Positions 27,133 to 35,196 of a stretch of 35,417 nt of DNA are shown piece by piece; the first letter of the stretch is position 1; each line of letters starts with the position of its first letter. Below the pieces are notes generated by a model. That model saw nothing but the letters and a program-made list of their open reading frames with translations, ran no database searches and was not told where the DNA came from. The translations under genes were made by a program, and so were the position numbers. Source of the DNA: an uncultured Massilia sp. (GTDB lineage Bacteria > Pseudomonadota > Gammaproteobacteria > Burkholderiales > Burkholderiaceae_D); NCBI GenBank assembly GCA_913778765.1, contig CAJYXO010000276.1, positions 1 through 35,417 on the forward strand, in the 5' to 3' direction.

Positions 27133-27201
27133 AATTGATCTCACTCAATTATTGGTTGAGCTTGACGGAATTCGCTCAGACCAAGTTGATATCGGTCAAT
27201 T
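27133..27201. promoter_or_regulatory. Two related dyads between kinase and synthase genes
   Basis: AATTGA-N6-TCAATT (27133-27150) and AGTTGA-N6-TCAATT (27184-27201) lie 51 bases apart in the AT-rich gap between the divergent kinase and cqsA-like genes. Each core (TTGAT-N4-CTCAA and TTGAT-N4-GTCAA) matches the FNR consensus at nine of ten positions. They could be FNR-family sites or sites for a different dimeric regulator. I could not assign a firm promoter for either gene. Confidence 0.5.
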
Positions 27202-27265
27202 GTGTGTCGAAGTGGCGAGCTGAACGCTTGAGTATGGACACAATGAAATTTTTCTGGAGAAAAAC

Positions 27266-28501
27266 ATGACCACCCTCACCACCCGCATCAATGCCCGTCC
27301 CGTCACCCTGCGCATGCCATCCTTCGTCACCCGCCGGATGGACCTGCACCACGTCACCCGGATCGAGGAATTGATGGGCGGCGAACACGTCCACGTCTGG
27401 AAGCGGCCCGGTCCGGGCGCGGTGATGCTTGCAGGCAATGACTACCTTTGCCTGGCGAACGAGCCAACCCTGATCGAGGCCCAGATCCACACCATGCAGG
27501 GCAATGGCGGGCAGAACCTGATGTCGGCCGTCTACCTGCAGGCCGGCAGCCGGCAACACATGCTCGAAGAAAAATTCGCCGATTTCCTGGGCGCGGAGCA
27601 GACCGTGCTTGCCCAGTCGGGATGGGCCGCGAACGTCGGACTGCTGCAAAGCATCGCCGGGCCGGGCGTGCCGGTCTATCTCGACATCATGGCGCATGCT
27701 TCCCTGTGGGACGGTGTGCAGTTGGGCGGCGGCAAGGGCGTACCTTTCCTGCATAACAACATGGAGCACCTGGAACGCCAGATCCACAAGCACGGCGCAG
27801 GCGTGATCGTGGTGGATGCGCTGTACAGCACCGACGGCAGCCTGGCGCCGCTGCACGACGTGGTCGCCATCGCCGAACGGAGCGGCAGCGTGCTGGTGGT
27901 CGACGAATCGCACTCGCTCGGCACCCACGGCCCGCGCGGCGCCGGCCTGGTGATCGAGACCGGCCTCGAGGAGCGCGTGCACTTCCGCACCGCATCGCTT
28001 GCCAAGGCCTTCGCCGGACGCGCCGGCATCATCACCTGTTCGAGCCGCTTCAAGGGCTACTTCCTGTCCGAGTCGCGCCCGGCCATCTTCAGCTCCTGCC
28101 TGCTGAACCACGAACTGGCCTGGTTCGACGCCGCCATCGACTTCGTCGAGCAGGCCGACGGCCGCCGCGCCGCGCTGCGCCGCGTTACCGACGAGGTGCG
28201 CACCGGCCTGGGAAGGCTCGGCTACTGCGTCGACGAGGGCAGCGAGCAGATCGTCGCCCTGGAGGTGGGCACCGAGCCGAAGACCCTGGTGCTGCGCAAG
28301 GCGCTGGAAAACCGCGGCATCCAGGGCGCCGTGTTCTGCGCCCCGGCCACGCCGAAGAACCGCGCCCTGGTGCGCCTGACCCTGAATTGCGGGCTGTCGA
28401 AGCGCGAGATCGCCAGGCTGCTCAGCGCCTGCGCGGACATGCGCGAAGAGGTCGACCTCGAGAACTGGACTTCGACCATCCGCCGCCGCCGTGTCCACTG
28501 A
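27266..28501 (+). CDS. cqsA: CqsA/LqsA/JqsA-type alpha-hydroxyketone autoinducer synthase
   Basis: A 411-residue PLP-dependent alpha-oxoamine synthase-type enzyme. In Vibrio, CqsA condenses S-adenosylmethionine with an acyl-CoA to give the CAI-1 precursor. The match to Vibrio CqsA is close in VLAQSGWAANVGLLQSI (114-130), FLHNNMEHL, VVDESHSLGTHGP (211-223), HFRTASLAKAFAGRAG (239-254, PLP lysine 247) and GAVFCAPATPKNRALVRLTLN. This separates it from KBL, AONS and serine palmitoyltransferase. Length agrees with the family. The ATG at 27266 has a TGGAG site. Acyl-chain preference cannot be read from sequence. The kinase and regulator lie divergently, and three lipid/modification-type genes follow. 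Confidence 0.93.
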   Translation: MTTLTTRINARPVTLRMPSFVTRRMDLHHVTRIEELMGGEHVHVWKRPGPGAVMLAGNDYLCLANEPTLIEAQIHTMQGNGGQNLMSAVYLQAGSRQHMLEEKFADFLGAEQTVLAQSGWAANVGLLQSIAGPGVPVYLDIMAHASLWDGVQLGGGKGVPFLHNNMEHLERQIHKHGAGVIVVDALYSTDGSLAPLHDVVAIAERSGSVLVVDESHSLGTHGPRGAGLVIETGLEERVHFRTASLAKAFAGRAGIITCSSRFKGYFLSESRPAIFSSCLLNHELAWFDAAIDFVEQADGRRAALRRVTDEVRTGLGRLGYCVDEGSEQIVALEVGTEPKTLVLRKALENRGIQGAVFCAPATPKNRALVRLTLNCGLSKREIARLLSACADMREEVDLENWTSTIRRRRVH

Positions 28502-28507
28502 CGACGG

Positions 28508-28524
28508 CTGACTTACAAAGTCAG
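28508..28524 (+). other. Small hairpin in the gap after the synthase gene
   Basis: CTGACTT and AAGTCAG form a perfect 7-bp stem with a three-base ACA loop, seven bases after the cqsA-like stop. It lacks a U-tract, so a full terminator is unlikely. It may be an attenuator, an mRNA-end stabiliser or an operator. The rest of the 109-base gap holds an AAGGAG site for the next gene and no promoter I can defend. Confidence 0.35.
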
Positions 28525-28610
28525 GAAGTTGGCTCCTAAAGGCAGACACAAAAATGGGGAGGGTCGGCGCTTTCGCTTACGCTTAAACAAAAGACAACAA
28601 GGAGACAAGC

Positions 28611-29264
28611 GTGAGAGACAAGTACCGGTTCGTCGGCCCGATCTACGACTGGCTGAGCGCCTTCTACAGCGGCAAGTCCATCCACAAGTGCAAGATCGCC
28701 ATGCTGGACCGCCTGCAGCCCGGCGACCGGGTGCTGTTCGCCGGCGTCGGCCACGGGCGGGACGCCGTGTATGCGGCCCAGCGCGGCGCCGAGGTCACCG
28801 TGGTCGACCTGTCCGAGACCATGCTGAAGCGCTTCCAGGCCAACCTGGCGAAGGAGGGCATCGACGCCCCGATCCGCCAGGTCCACAGCGACATCATGCA
28901 GGTCGAGGAATTCGAGCGCTACGACATGGTCGTCGCCAACTTCTTCCTCAACGTCTTCCACGAAGACATGATGGTGAAGGTGCTGCAGCACCTGATCCGG
29001 CTCGGGAGGCCGGGCGCCCGGGTGGTGGTCGGCGATTTCTCCTTCCCCACCGGGAACGTCCTGAGCCGCGGCGTGAAGACCCTGTACTGGTACGGCGCGG
29101 TGGGCTTCTTCTGGCTGTTCGCCGGGAACGCCTTCCACAACATCTATAACTATCCGGAGTGGATGAAGACGCTCGGCCTGCGGATCCACGAGCAGAAGCA
29201 CTACCGGCTGCTGCTCCTGAACTGCTACTGGTCGGTGCTGGGCGAAAAACCGGCCGCCCCATGA
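28611..29264 (+). CDS. Class I SAM-dependent methyltransferase
   Basis: A 217-residue methyltransferase. An N-terminal YRFVGPIYDWLSAFYSGK segment is followed by motif I VLFAGVGHGRD (41-51), the acidic loop VVDLSETML (64-72, Asp66), motif II-like HSDIMQV and a MVVANFFLNVF strand. C-terminal hydrophobic aromatics (TLYWYGAVGFFWLFAGNAF) suggest a lipid-like substrate or membrane contact. The GTG start at 28611 has a strong AAGGAG site six bases away. The stop overlaps the next ATG by four bases (ATGA). The substrate is unknown; modification of the autoinducer or of a derived lipid is inferred from location only. Confidence 0.85.
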   Translation: MRDKYRFVGPIYDWLSAFYSGKSIHKCKIAMLDRLQPGDRVLFAGVGHGRDAVYAAQRGAEVTVVDLSETMLKRFQANLAKEGIDAPIRQVHSDIMQVEEFERYDMVVANFFLNVFHEDMMVKVLQHLIRLGRPGARVVVGDFSFPTGNVLSRGVKTLYWYGAVGFFWLFAGNAFHNIYNYPEWMKTLGLRIHEQKHYRLLLLNCYWSVLGEKPAAP

Positions 29265-30268
29265 GCGATACCGCCCTCGCGCTGACGCGGCCGGCCGCCG
29301 GCGCCGCCGACCATGCGGACCTGGCGCGCCGCACCGCCTGGCTCAAGCAGTACGGCAGCCACGCGATGTCCTTCTCGACCATGCAGCCGGACATGTCCTA
29401 CTTCGAGCTGCCCGGGGTCGGCTACATCGCCTACGCCCAGCATTGGGGCATGCAGTTCGCGCTGGCCGACCCGGTGTGCGCGCCGGCGATGCGCGGCGAG
29501 CTGCTGGACCGCTTCCTGGCCCGCTACCCGCGCGCCGTGTTCGTCCAGGTCGGCAAGGCCGTGGTCGACCACCTGCACGGCCGCCATGGCTACTACGGCA
29601 CCCAGTTCGGCAGCGAGTCGAAGATCGATCTCCCGGGCTGGAGCCTGCGCGGCGCGCGCAAGCAGATCATCCGCACCGCCGTCAACGCCGCGCTGGCAAG
29701 CGGCATCGAGATCCGCGAGGGCGGCTTCGACCACGACGTCAAGCGCATCTCGGAAGCCTGGATCCGCACCCGGCGCTGCAAGAACAACGAGATCCGCTTC
29801 CTGATCCGGCCGATGATCGTCGACTACCGCGAGGGCACGCGCTATTTCTACGCCTGCCTGGACGGCGAGGCGGTCGGCTTCATCTTCTTCGACCCGATCT
29901 ACAGCGATGGCCGGGTGAGCGGCTACGTGCCGAACATCTCGCGCTCGTCGAGCAACTTCCGCCAGGGCCTGTGGTATGCGCTGATGGCCCACGCGCTGGC
30001 CGTGTTCAGGGAGGAGGGCGTGCCTTGCGTCGATCTCGGCCTGGTGCCGCTGCAGATGGGCGGCGGCATCGAGCCGCAGGAGTCGCGCCTGCTGCGCGCC
30101 AGCATGTCGGTGATCCGCGAGCGCATGGACTTCCTGTACAACTTCAAGGGCCTGGAATTCGCCAAGTCGCGCTTCCAGGGCCGCATCGAGAAAACCTACT
30201 GCTGCCACCGCAGCGCCATGCCGGCGCTGGCGATGACGGCGATGTTCCGCCTGACCCGCATCATCTGA
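29261..30268 (+). CDS. DUF2156 / MprF C-terminal-like acyltransferase-fold protein
   Basis: A 335-residue protein of the DUF2156 family, related to the soluble domain of MprF-type phosphatidylglycerol lysyltransferases, which has a double GNAT-like fold. Recognisable parts are LKQYGSHAMSFSTMQPDMSYF (about 30-50), VGYIAYAQHWGMQFALADPVC, the RGARKQIIRTAVNAA helix, EAWIRTRRCKNNEIRFLIRP, and the late FLYNFKGLEFAKSRFQ motif typical of these proteins. No MprF flippase domain is attached. The role may be aminoacyl or acyl transfer to a lipid or small molecule. It is sandwiched with tight spacing between a methyltransferase (4-base overlap) and a reductase (2-base gap), so these act together. Confidence 0.8.
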   Translation: MSDTALALTRPAAGAADHADLARRTAWLKQYGSHAMSFSTMQPDMSYFELPGVGYIAYAQHWGMQFALADPVCAPAMRGELLDRFLARYPRAVFVQVGKAVVDHLHGRHGYYGTQFGSESKIDLPGWSLRGARKQIIRTAVNAALASGIEIREGGFDHDVKRISEAWIRTRRCKNNEIRFLIRPMIVDYREGTRYFYACLDGEAVGFIFFDPIYSDGRVSGYVPNISRSSSNFRQGLWYALMAHALAVFREEGVPCVDLGLVPLQMGGGIEPQESRLLRASMSVIRERMDFLYNFKGLEFAKSRFQGRIEKTYCCHRSAMPALAMTAMFRLTRII

Positions 30269-30270
30269 CC

Positions 30271-31815
30271 ATGACCACGCCAGAACTCAGCGTCCCGGCC
30301 GCCCTGTCCGGCAAGCGCATCCTGCTGACCGGCGCGACCGGCTTCCTGGCCAAGGTCGTGCTCGAAAACCTGATCCGCACCGTGCCCGACCTGGGCGGCG
30401 TGGTCCTGCTGATCCGCGCCGGCGACGGCGGCGACGCGCGCGAACGCTTCCGGCGCCAGGTGGCCGGCTCCTCGATCTTCGATGCGCTGCGCGCCGAGCG
30501 CGGCGCGTGGCTGGAGCGCTTCTTCGACGATCGGATCGAGTGCGTGACCGGCGAGCTGACCGCGCCGCAGTTCGGCCTCGGGCCCGAGCGCTTCCAGGAC
30601 CTGGCCGCGCGGACCGGGCTTGTGATCAATGCCGCCGCCAGCGTCAATTTCCGCGAGCCGCTCGACCAGGCGCTGGCGATCAACACCCTCGGCCTGCGCC
30701 AGCTGACGGCGCTGGCCCGCGCGGCCGGCGCACCGCTGGTCCAGGTCTCGACCTGCTACGTGAACGGCTACCGCCAGGGCGACATGCTGGAAGAGGTGGC
30801 GCATCCGGCCGGCCGGACGCCGATCCCGCGCGGCGCCGACGGCCACTACGAGGTCGAGGCCCTGGTCAAGCGGCTGGAGCGCAGGATCGACAGTGTCCGG
30901 GCGCGGGTGCGCGATCCCCGCAAACTGGAACAGGCGCTGACGGCGCTCGGGATCCGCGAAGCGAACCGCCACGGCTGGAACGACACCTATACCTTTACCA
31001 AGTGGATGGGCGAGCAGCTTGCCCTGCGCGGCATGCAGGGCCGCGCCCTGAGCATCGTGCGGCCTTCGATCATCGAAAGCACGCTGCGCGCCCCGGCGCC
31101 GGGCTGGCTGGAAGGCGTGAAGGTGGCCGACGCCGTGATCCTGGCCTATGCGCGCGGGCGCACCAGCTTCTTCCCGGCGCGTCCGGGCGGCATCATCGAC
31201 GTGATCCCGGCCGACCTGGTGGCGAATGCGATCCTGCTGGCGGCAAGCGAAGCGCTGCACGCGCCGATCGGCCACCGGATCTACCAGTGCTGCAGCGGTT
31301 CGTCGAACCCGATCCTGGTCGGCGACCTGATCCGCCTGCTGCAGTCGGAATCGAAGCGCAACTGGCGGCAGTACGACAAGCTGTTCCACCGCGAACCCAG
31401 GCACGACTTCCGCGTGGTCGGGAACATCCGGTTCCGGCTCGCGATGGCCGGGGTGGCGCTGGGCGCGCTCGCCTGGAGCGGCGTGCGGCGCCTGGCCGGC
31501 CAGCCGGGCGAGACCCCGGCGATGGAAAAGCTGCGCACCACGCGCCTGCTGGCGATCACCTTCGCCTTCTACGCCCAGCCGCGCTGCCGCTTCCACAACG
31601 GCCGCCTGCTGGCGCTGGCGCGGCGCTTCGGCCTGCGCGAGCGCGAACTGTATCCGGTCGACGCCGGCTCGATCGACTGGGAAGACTACCTGTGCCGGGT
31701 CCACATGGCCGGGCTGAACCGCTATGCGCTCAAGCGCAGGGAGGCGCGGGCGGCGCAGCCCGATCCCGAGGCCGGCGCGCAGGCGGTGCTGGCGCAGCCG
31801 GACGCCGTACGCTGA
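30271..31815 (+). CDS. Fatty acyl-CoA reductase-like SDR protein (NAD_binding_4 / sterile)
   Basis: A 514-residue extended SDR of the fatty acyl-CoA reductase type. It has the Rossmann motif LLTGATGFLAK (18-28), VINAAASVNFREPLDQALAINTLG, VSTCYVNGYRQG, the catalytic YTFTK (Tyr240, Lys244) and IVRPSIIEST. The C-terminal part (about 330-490) resembles the FAR_C 'sterile' domain. Such enzymes reduce acyl-CoA or acyl-ACP to aldehyde or alcohol with NADPH. Here the substrate could be a fatty acyl thioester or a keto product of the upstream synthase; this is inference. Last gene of the tightly packed trio; the next gene starts 97 bases later. Residues after about 490 are low-complexity Ala/Gln. Confidence 0.85.
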   Translation: MTTPELSVPAALSGKRILLTGATGFLAKVVLENLIRTVPDLGGVVLLIRAGDGGDARERFRRQVAGSSIFDALRAERGAWLERFFDDRIECVTGELTAPQFGLGPERFQDLAARTGLVINAAASVNFREPLDQALAINTLGLRQLTALARAAGAPLVQVSTCYVNGYRQGDMLEEVAHPAGRTPIPRGADGHYEVEALVKRLERRIDSVRARVRDPRKLEQALTALGIREANRHGWNDTYTFTKWMGEQLALRGMQGRALSIVRPSIIESTLRAPAPGWLEGVKVADAVILAYARGRTSFFPARPGGIIDVIPADLVANAILLAASEALHAPIGHRIYQCCSGSSNPILVGDLIRLLQSESKRNWRQYDKLFHREPRHDFRVVGNIRFRLAMAGVALGALAWSGVRRLAGQPGETPAMEKLRTTRLLAITFAFYAQPRCRFHNGRLLALARRFGLRERELYPVDAGSIDWEDYLCRVHMAGLNRYALKRREARAAQPDPEAGAQAVLAQPDAVR

Positions 31816-31912
31816 GCCGGCGCGCGCCGCAGGGCAGGGCGGCCTGTCCGGACAGCCGGTGAAAGGTGGGGGGATTTGGTAAACTGGACGCTTTGCACCA
31901 TCTCCTTCCACG

Positions 31913-32737
31913 ATGTCCGCTCCACTCGAGCTGCGCGCAGGCGCACTGATCCACCTGCTGCAAACGGACCCGCGCCGCAAATGCGAGGGCGTCGCCGGGC
32001 TGGCGCGCCTGCACGCCGACGGCGGCCTGGCGGTCGACCCGGCCGCCGTCTTCGATCCGGACGGCGCGATTCCAGGCCGGCCCGCGAAACCGGAACTGGT
32101 GCCGCCGCGCCTGGTCGGGCGCCGTTCGATGGCCACGCTGGAAGGCCGCGCCATGCTGGTCCACGCCCTGGCCCACATCGAATTCAACGCCATCAACCTG
32201 GCGCTGGACGCGGTATGGCGCTTCCCCGGCATGCCGGCCGATTATTACGCCGACTGGCTGCGGGTGGCGAAGGAAGAGGCCTGCCACTTCTCGCTGCTGG
32301 ACGCCCACCTGGCGACGCTCGGCCATGCCTACGGCGATTATCCGGGCCACGACAGCCTGTGGGAGATGGTCGAAAAGACCCGCGGCGACATCCTGGCGCG
32401 CATGGCGCTGGTGCCGCGCACCCTGGAAGCACGCGGACTGGACGCGATTCCGCCGCTGCGCGCCAAGCTGGCCCAGGCCGGCGACCAGGCCGCGGCCGAC
32501 ATCCTCGACATCATCCTGCGCGACGAAGTCGGCCACGTCGAAATCGGCAACCGCTGGTACCTGGGCCTGTGCGCCGAGCGCGGCCTGGAACCGGTCGCCA
32601 CCTACGAGGCGCTGGCGGCGCAGTACAAGGCGCCGGTGCTGAAAGGACCGTTCAACGTCGAGGCAAGGCGCCGCGCCGGCTTCCTCGATGCCGAGCTGGC
32701 GCGCTACGGCGGCGACAGCCTGTCGTTCGGGGCCTGA
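31913..32737 (+). CDS. DUF455 family ferritin-like protein
   Basis: A 274-residue protein of the DUF455 family, which has a ferritin-like four-helix fold. Probable di-metal ligands are in AHIEFNAINLALD (His88-Glu90), KEEACHFSLL (Glu121/Glu122, His125) and RDEVGHVEIG (Glu205, His208). The family is widespread in proteobacteria and has no agreed function; a non-heme di-iron oxygenase or hydroxylase related to MiaE is plausible. The ATG at 31913 lacks a Shine-Dalgarno sequence; a TAAACT hexamer 27 bases earlier could be a -10 box. The stop is one base from the polB start, indicating coupled translation. Confidence 0.85.
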   Translation: MSAPLELRAGALIHLLQTDPRRKCEGVAGLARLHADGGLAVDPAAVFDPDGAIPGRPAKPELVPPRLVGRRSMATLEGRAMLVHALAHIEFNAINLALDAVWRFPGMPADYYADWLRVAKEEACHFSLLDAHLATLGHAYGDYPGHDSLWEMVEKTRGDILARMALVPRTLEARGLDAIPPLRAKLAQAGDQAAADILDIILRDEVGHVEIGNRWYLGLCAERGLEPVATYEALAAQYKAPVLKGPFNVEARRRAGFLDAELARYGGDSLSFGA

Positions 32738-32738
32738 G

Positions 32739-35105
32739 ATGCGCGGCTTCCTGCTGACCCGGCACTGGCGCGACCTCGACGCCGGCGTCGAGCTGGAATT
32801 CTGGCTCGCCACCGAGGACGGGGCGCGCCGCGTGCGCGTGCCGGCCCAGAACGCGGTCGCCTTCATCCCGGCAGAACAGCGTGAGGCGGCCGAGTTCGTG
32901 CTGCGCGGCGAGAAGGGCGTCGAACTGCGTCCGCTGGCGCTGACCGACTTCCATCACCGCGCCGTCCTGGGCCTCTACTGCCGCCATTACCGCAAGCTGC
33001 TGGCGCTGGAAAAGCGCCTGCGCCAGCATGGCGTCGACGTCTACGAGGCCGACGTGCGCCCGCCCGAGCGCTACCTGATGGAGCGCTTCATCACCGCGCC
33101 GGTGCTGCTCGCCGGTACGCCGGCGGACGGCGATCCGCAACTGCTGCTCGACGGCCAGTTGAAGCCCGACGGCGACTACCGCCCACGGATCCGCACCGTC
33201 TCGCTCGACATCGAGACCACCATGCAGGGCGAACTGCGCTCGATCGCGCTGGAAGGCTGCGGCCAGCGCCAGGTCTACATGCTCGGCCCCTCGAACGGCG
33301 ACCCGTCCGCCCTGGATTTCGACTACGAAGTCTGCGACAGCCGCGCGGCGCTGCTGGACCGGCTGGAGGCCTGGTTCCGCGCCCACGACCCGGACGCCGT
33401 CATCGGCTGGAGCGTGATCCAGTTCGACCTGCGCGTGCTGCAGAAGCTGGCGGATGCGCTGGGCCGCCCGCTGCGCCTGGGCCGCGACGGCAGCCCGATG
33501 GAGTGGCGCGAACGCAGCAGTGGAGAAGTCTGGTTCGGCGGCATCGCCGGCCGGCTCGTCATCGACGGCATCGAGGCGCTGCGCTCGGCCACCTGGAGTC
33601 TTCCCTCCTTCAGCCTGGAATCGGTGTCGCAGACCTTGCTGGGCGAGGGCAAGGACATCGACAATCCCTACGACCGCATGGCCTCGATCGACCGCATGTT
33701 CAACCAGGACAAACCGGCGCTGGCGCGCTACAACCTGAAGGACTGCGAGCTGGTCACGCGCATCTTCGAGAAGACCGGCCTGATGGCCTTCCTGCTGGAG
33801 CGCGCCAGCGTGACCGGGCTGATGGCAGACCGCAGCGGCGGCTCGGTGGCGGCCTTCGAGCATTCCTATATTCCGCTGATGCACCGCCAGGGCTTCGTCG
33901 CGCCCAACATCGGCGACGTGCCGCCTGAAGACAGCCCCGGCGGCTTCGTCATGGATTCGCGCTCCGGCCTGTACGACTCGGTGCTGGTGCTGGACTACAA
34001 AAGCCTGTACCCGTCCATCATCCGCACCTTCCTGATCGATCCGGTCGGCCTGGTGCAGGGCCTGGCCGAGCCGGAGCCGGATACCGTGCCGGGCTTCCGC
34101 GGCGGGCGCTTCTCGCGCACCAGGCACTGCCTGCCCGGCATCGTCACGCGCGTATGGGCGGGACGGGAGGCGGCCAAGCGCGAGAAGAACGCGCCGCTGT
34201 CGCAGGCCCTGAAGATCATCATGAACGCCTTCTACGGGGTGCTGGGCACGCCGGCCTGCCGCTTCTTCGATCCGCGCCTGGCCTCGTCGATCACCATGCG
34301 CGGCCACCAGATCATGCACCGCACGCGCGAGCTGATCGAAGCGCAGGGCTTCCAGGTGATCTACGGCGACACCGACTCGACCTTCGTCTGGCTCGGCAAG
34401 CCGCATGCCGACGACGACGCGCGCCGCATCGGCCAGGACCTCGTCGACATGGTGAACGGGTGGTGGCGCGCGCATTTGCGCGAGGAGCTGGGGCTGGAGA
34501 GCGCGCTGGAACTCGAGTACGACGTGCACTTCCGGCGCTTCCTGATGCCGACCGTGCGCGGATCGGAAGAAGGCAGCAAGAAGCGCTACGCCGGTCTGGC
34601 CACCGGCGCCGGCGGCGGCGACGAGATGGTCTACAAGGGCCTGGAGACGGTGCGCACCGACTGGACCCCGCTGGCCCAGGCCTTCCAGCAGGGCCTGTAC
34701 GAACGCATCTTCAAGGAGCAGCCCTACGAGGACTACGTGCGCGACTACGTGGCGCGCACCCTGCGCGGCGAGCTGGATGGGGAGCTGGTCTACCGCAAGC
34801 GCCTGCGCCGCGCCCTCGACGAATACGAGCGCAACGTGCCGCCGCACGTGCGCGCGGCGCGCATCGCCGACGAATTTCACATCAAGCAGGGCCGGCCCGC
34901 GCAGTACCGGAATGGCGGGTGGATCCGCTACGTGATGACGACGGCCGGGCCGGAGCCGCTCGACGTGCGCGAGGCCGGCATGGCGTCGGCGATCGATTAC
35001 GCGCACTACCTCGAAAAGCAGCTGGAGCCGGTGGCTGATGCGATCTTGCCGTTTTTGGGGGATAGCTTTGGGCGGCTGACCAGCCCGCAGGGCGCTTTGT
35101 TCTGA
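32739..35105 (+). CDS. polB: DNA polymerase II (family B)
   Basis: A 788-residue family B polymerase, close to the length of E. coli Pol II. It has the 3'-5' exonuclease motif I SLDIETTM (Asp157, Glu159), polymerase motif A LDYKSLYPSII (Asp419), motif B KIIMNAFYGVLGT and motif C YGDTDSTF (542-549, Asp544 and Asp546). This enzyme restarts blocked forks and bypasses some lesions. The ATG at 32739 follows the DUF455 stop after one base. I see no LexA-type box ahead of the two-gene unit, so SOS control as in E. coli is not supported here. A large dyad element follows the stop. Confidence 0.96.
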   Translation: MRGFLLTRHWRDLDAGVELEFWLATEDGARRVRVPAQNAVAFIPAEQREAAEFVLRGEKGVELRPLALTDFHHRAVLGLYCRHYRKLLALEKRLRQHGVDVYEADVRPPERYLMERFITAPVLLAGTPADGDPQLLLDGQLKPDGDYRPRIRTVSLDIETTMQGELRSIALEGCGQRQVYMLGPSNGDPSALDFDYEVCDSRAALLDRLEAWFRAHDPDAVIGWSVIQFDLRVLQKLADALGRPLRLGRDGSPMEWRERSSGEVWFGGIAGRLVIDGIEALRSATWSLPSFSLESVSQTLLGEGKDIDNPYDRMASIDRMFNQDKPALARYNLKDCELVTRIFEKTGLMAFLLERASVTGLMADRSGGSVAAFEHSYIPLMHRQGFVAPNIGDVPPEDSPGGFVMDSRSGLYDSVLVLDYKSLYPSIIRTFLIDPVGLVQGLAEPEPDTVPGFRGGRFSRTRHCLPGIVTRVWAGREAAKREKNAPLSQALKIIMNAFYGVLGTPACRFFDPRLASSITMRGHQIMHRTRELIEAQGFQVIYGDTDSTFVWLGKPHADDDARRIGQDLVDMVNGWWRAHLREELGLESALELEYDVHFRRFLMPTVRGSEEGSKKRYAGLATGAGGGDEMVYKGLETVRTDWTPLAQAFQQGLYERIFKEQPYEDYVRDYVARTLRGELDGELVYRKRLRRALDEYERNVPPHVRAARIADEFHIKQGRPAQYRNGGWIRYVMTTAGPEPLDVREAGMASAIDYAHYLEKQLEPVADAILPFLGDSFGRLTSPQGALF

Positions 35106-35108
35106 CAC

Positions 35109-35196
35109 CGTCGTTCCCGCGCAGGCGGGAATCCAAGTTTGCACGCGCTAACGCAGCGCGAGCAGAACTTGGGTCCCCGCCTGCGCGGGGACGACG
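35109..35196. repeat. Large intergenic dyad between polB and alr, likely two-way terminator
   Basis: Arms 35109-35139 and 35166-35196 pair at 28 of 31 positions, and the 26-base loop contains a second CGCGCT-AACGC-AGCGCG hairpin. The element fills almost exactly the gap between the convergent polB and alr stops. Its outer CGTCGTTCCCGCG core matches the element at 21054-21066. No U-run is present. It belongs to the REP-like dispersed repeats common in proteobacteria; termination or mRNA stabilisation on both strands is inferred. Confidence 0.75.

Noticed and set aside
27050..27148. N-terminal extension of the histidine kinase from a TTG at 27148
   Set aside because: The extension reads through the AT-rich regulatory dyad and has no ribosome binding site; ATG 27049 or GTG 27082 have good ones.
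27266..28501. Alternative reading as serine palmitoyltransferase, KBL or AONS (sphingolipid or biotin type)
   Set aside because: Motifs such as SGWAANVGLLQ, HNNMEHL and GAVFCAPATPKN match Vibrio CqsA specifically, and a cognate kinase-regulator pair is adjacent.
31844..31855. CTGTCCGGACAG palindrome before DUF455-polB, resembling LexA half-sites
   Set aside because: LexA boxes have eight bases between CTGT and ACAG; here there are four. No other LexA-like box was seen, so SOS control is not claimed.
30196..32232. Long minus-strand open frame of 678 codons opposite the acyl reductase and DUF455 genes
   Set aside because: It is the complement of strongly supported genes, has Arg/Ala/Gln-rich low-complexity translation and no family signature; a high-GC shadow frame.
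32652..35144. Minus-strand open frame of 830 codons opposite polB
   Set aside because: PolB motifs A, B, C and the exonuclease motif are all intact on the plus strand; the antisense translation is compositionally biased and unmatched.
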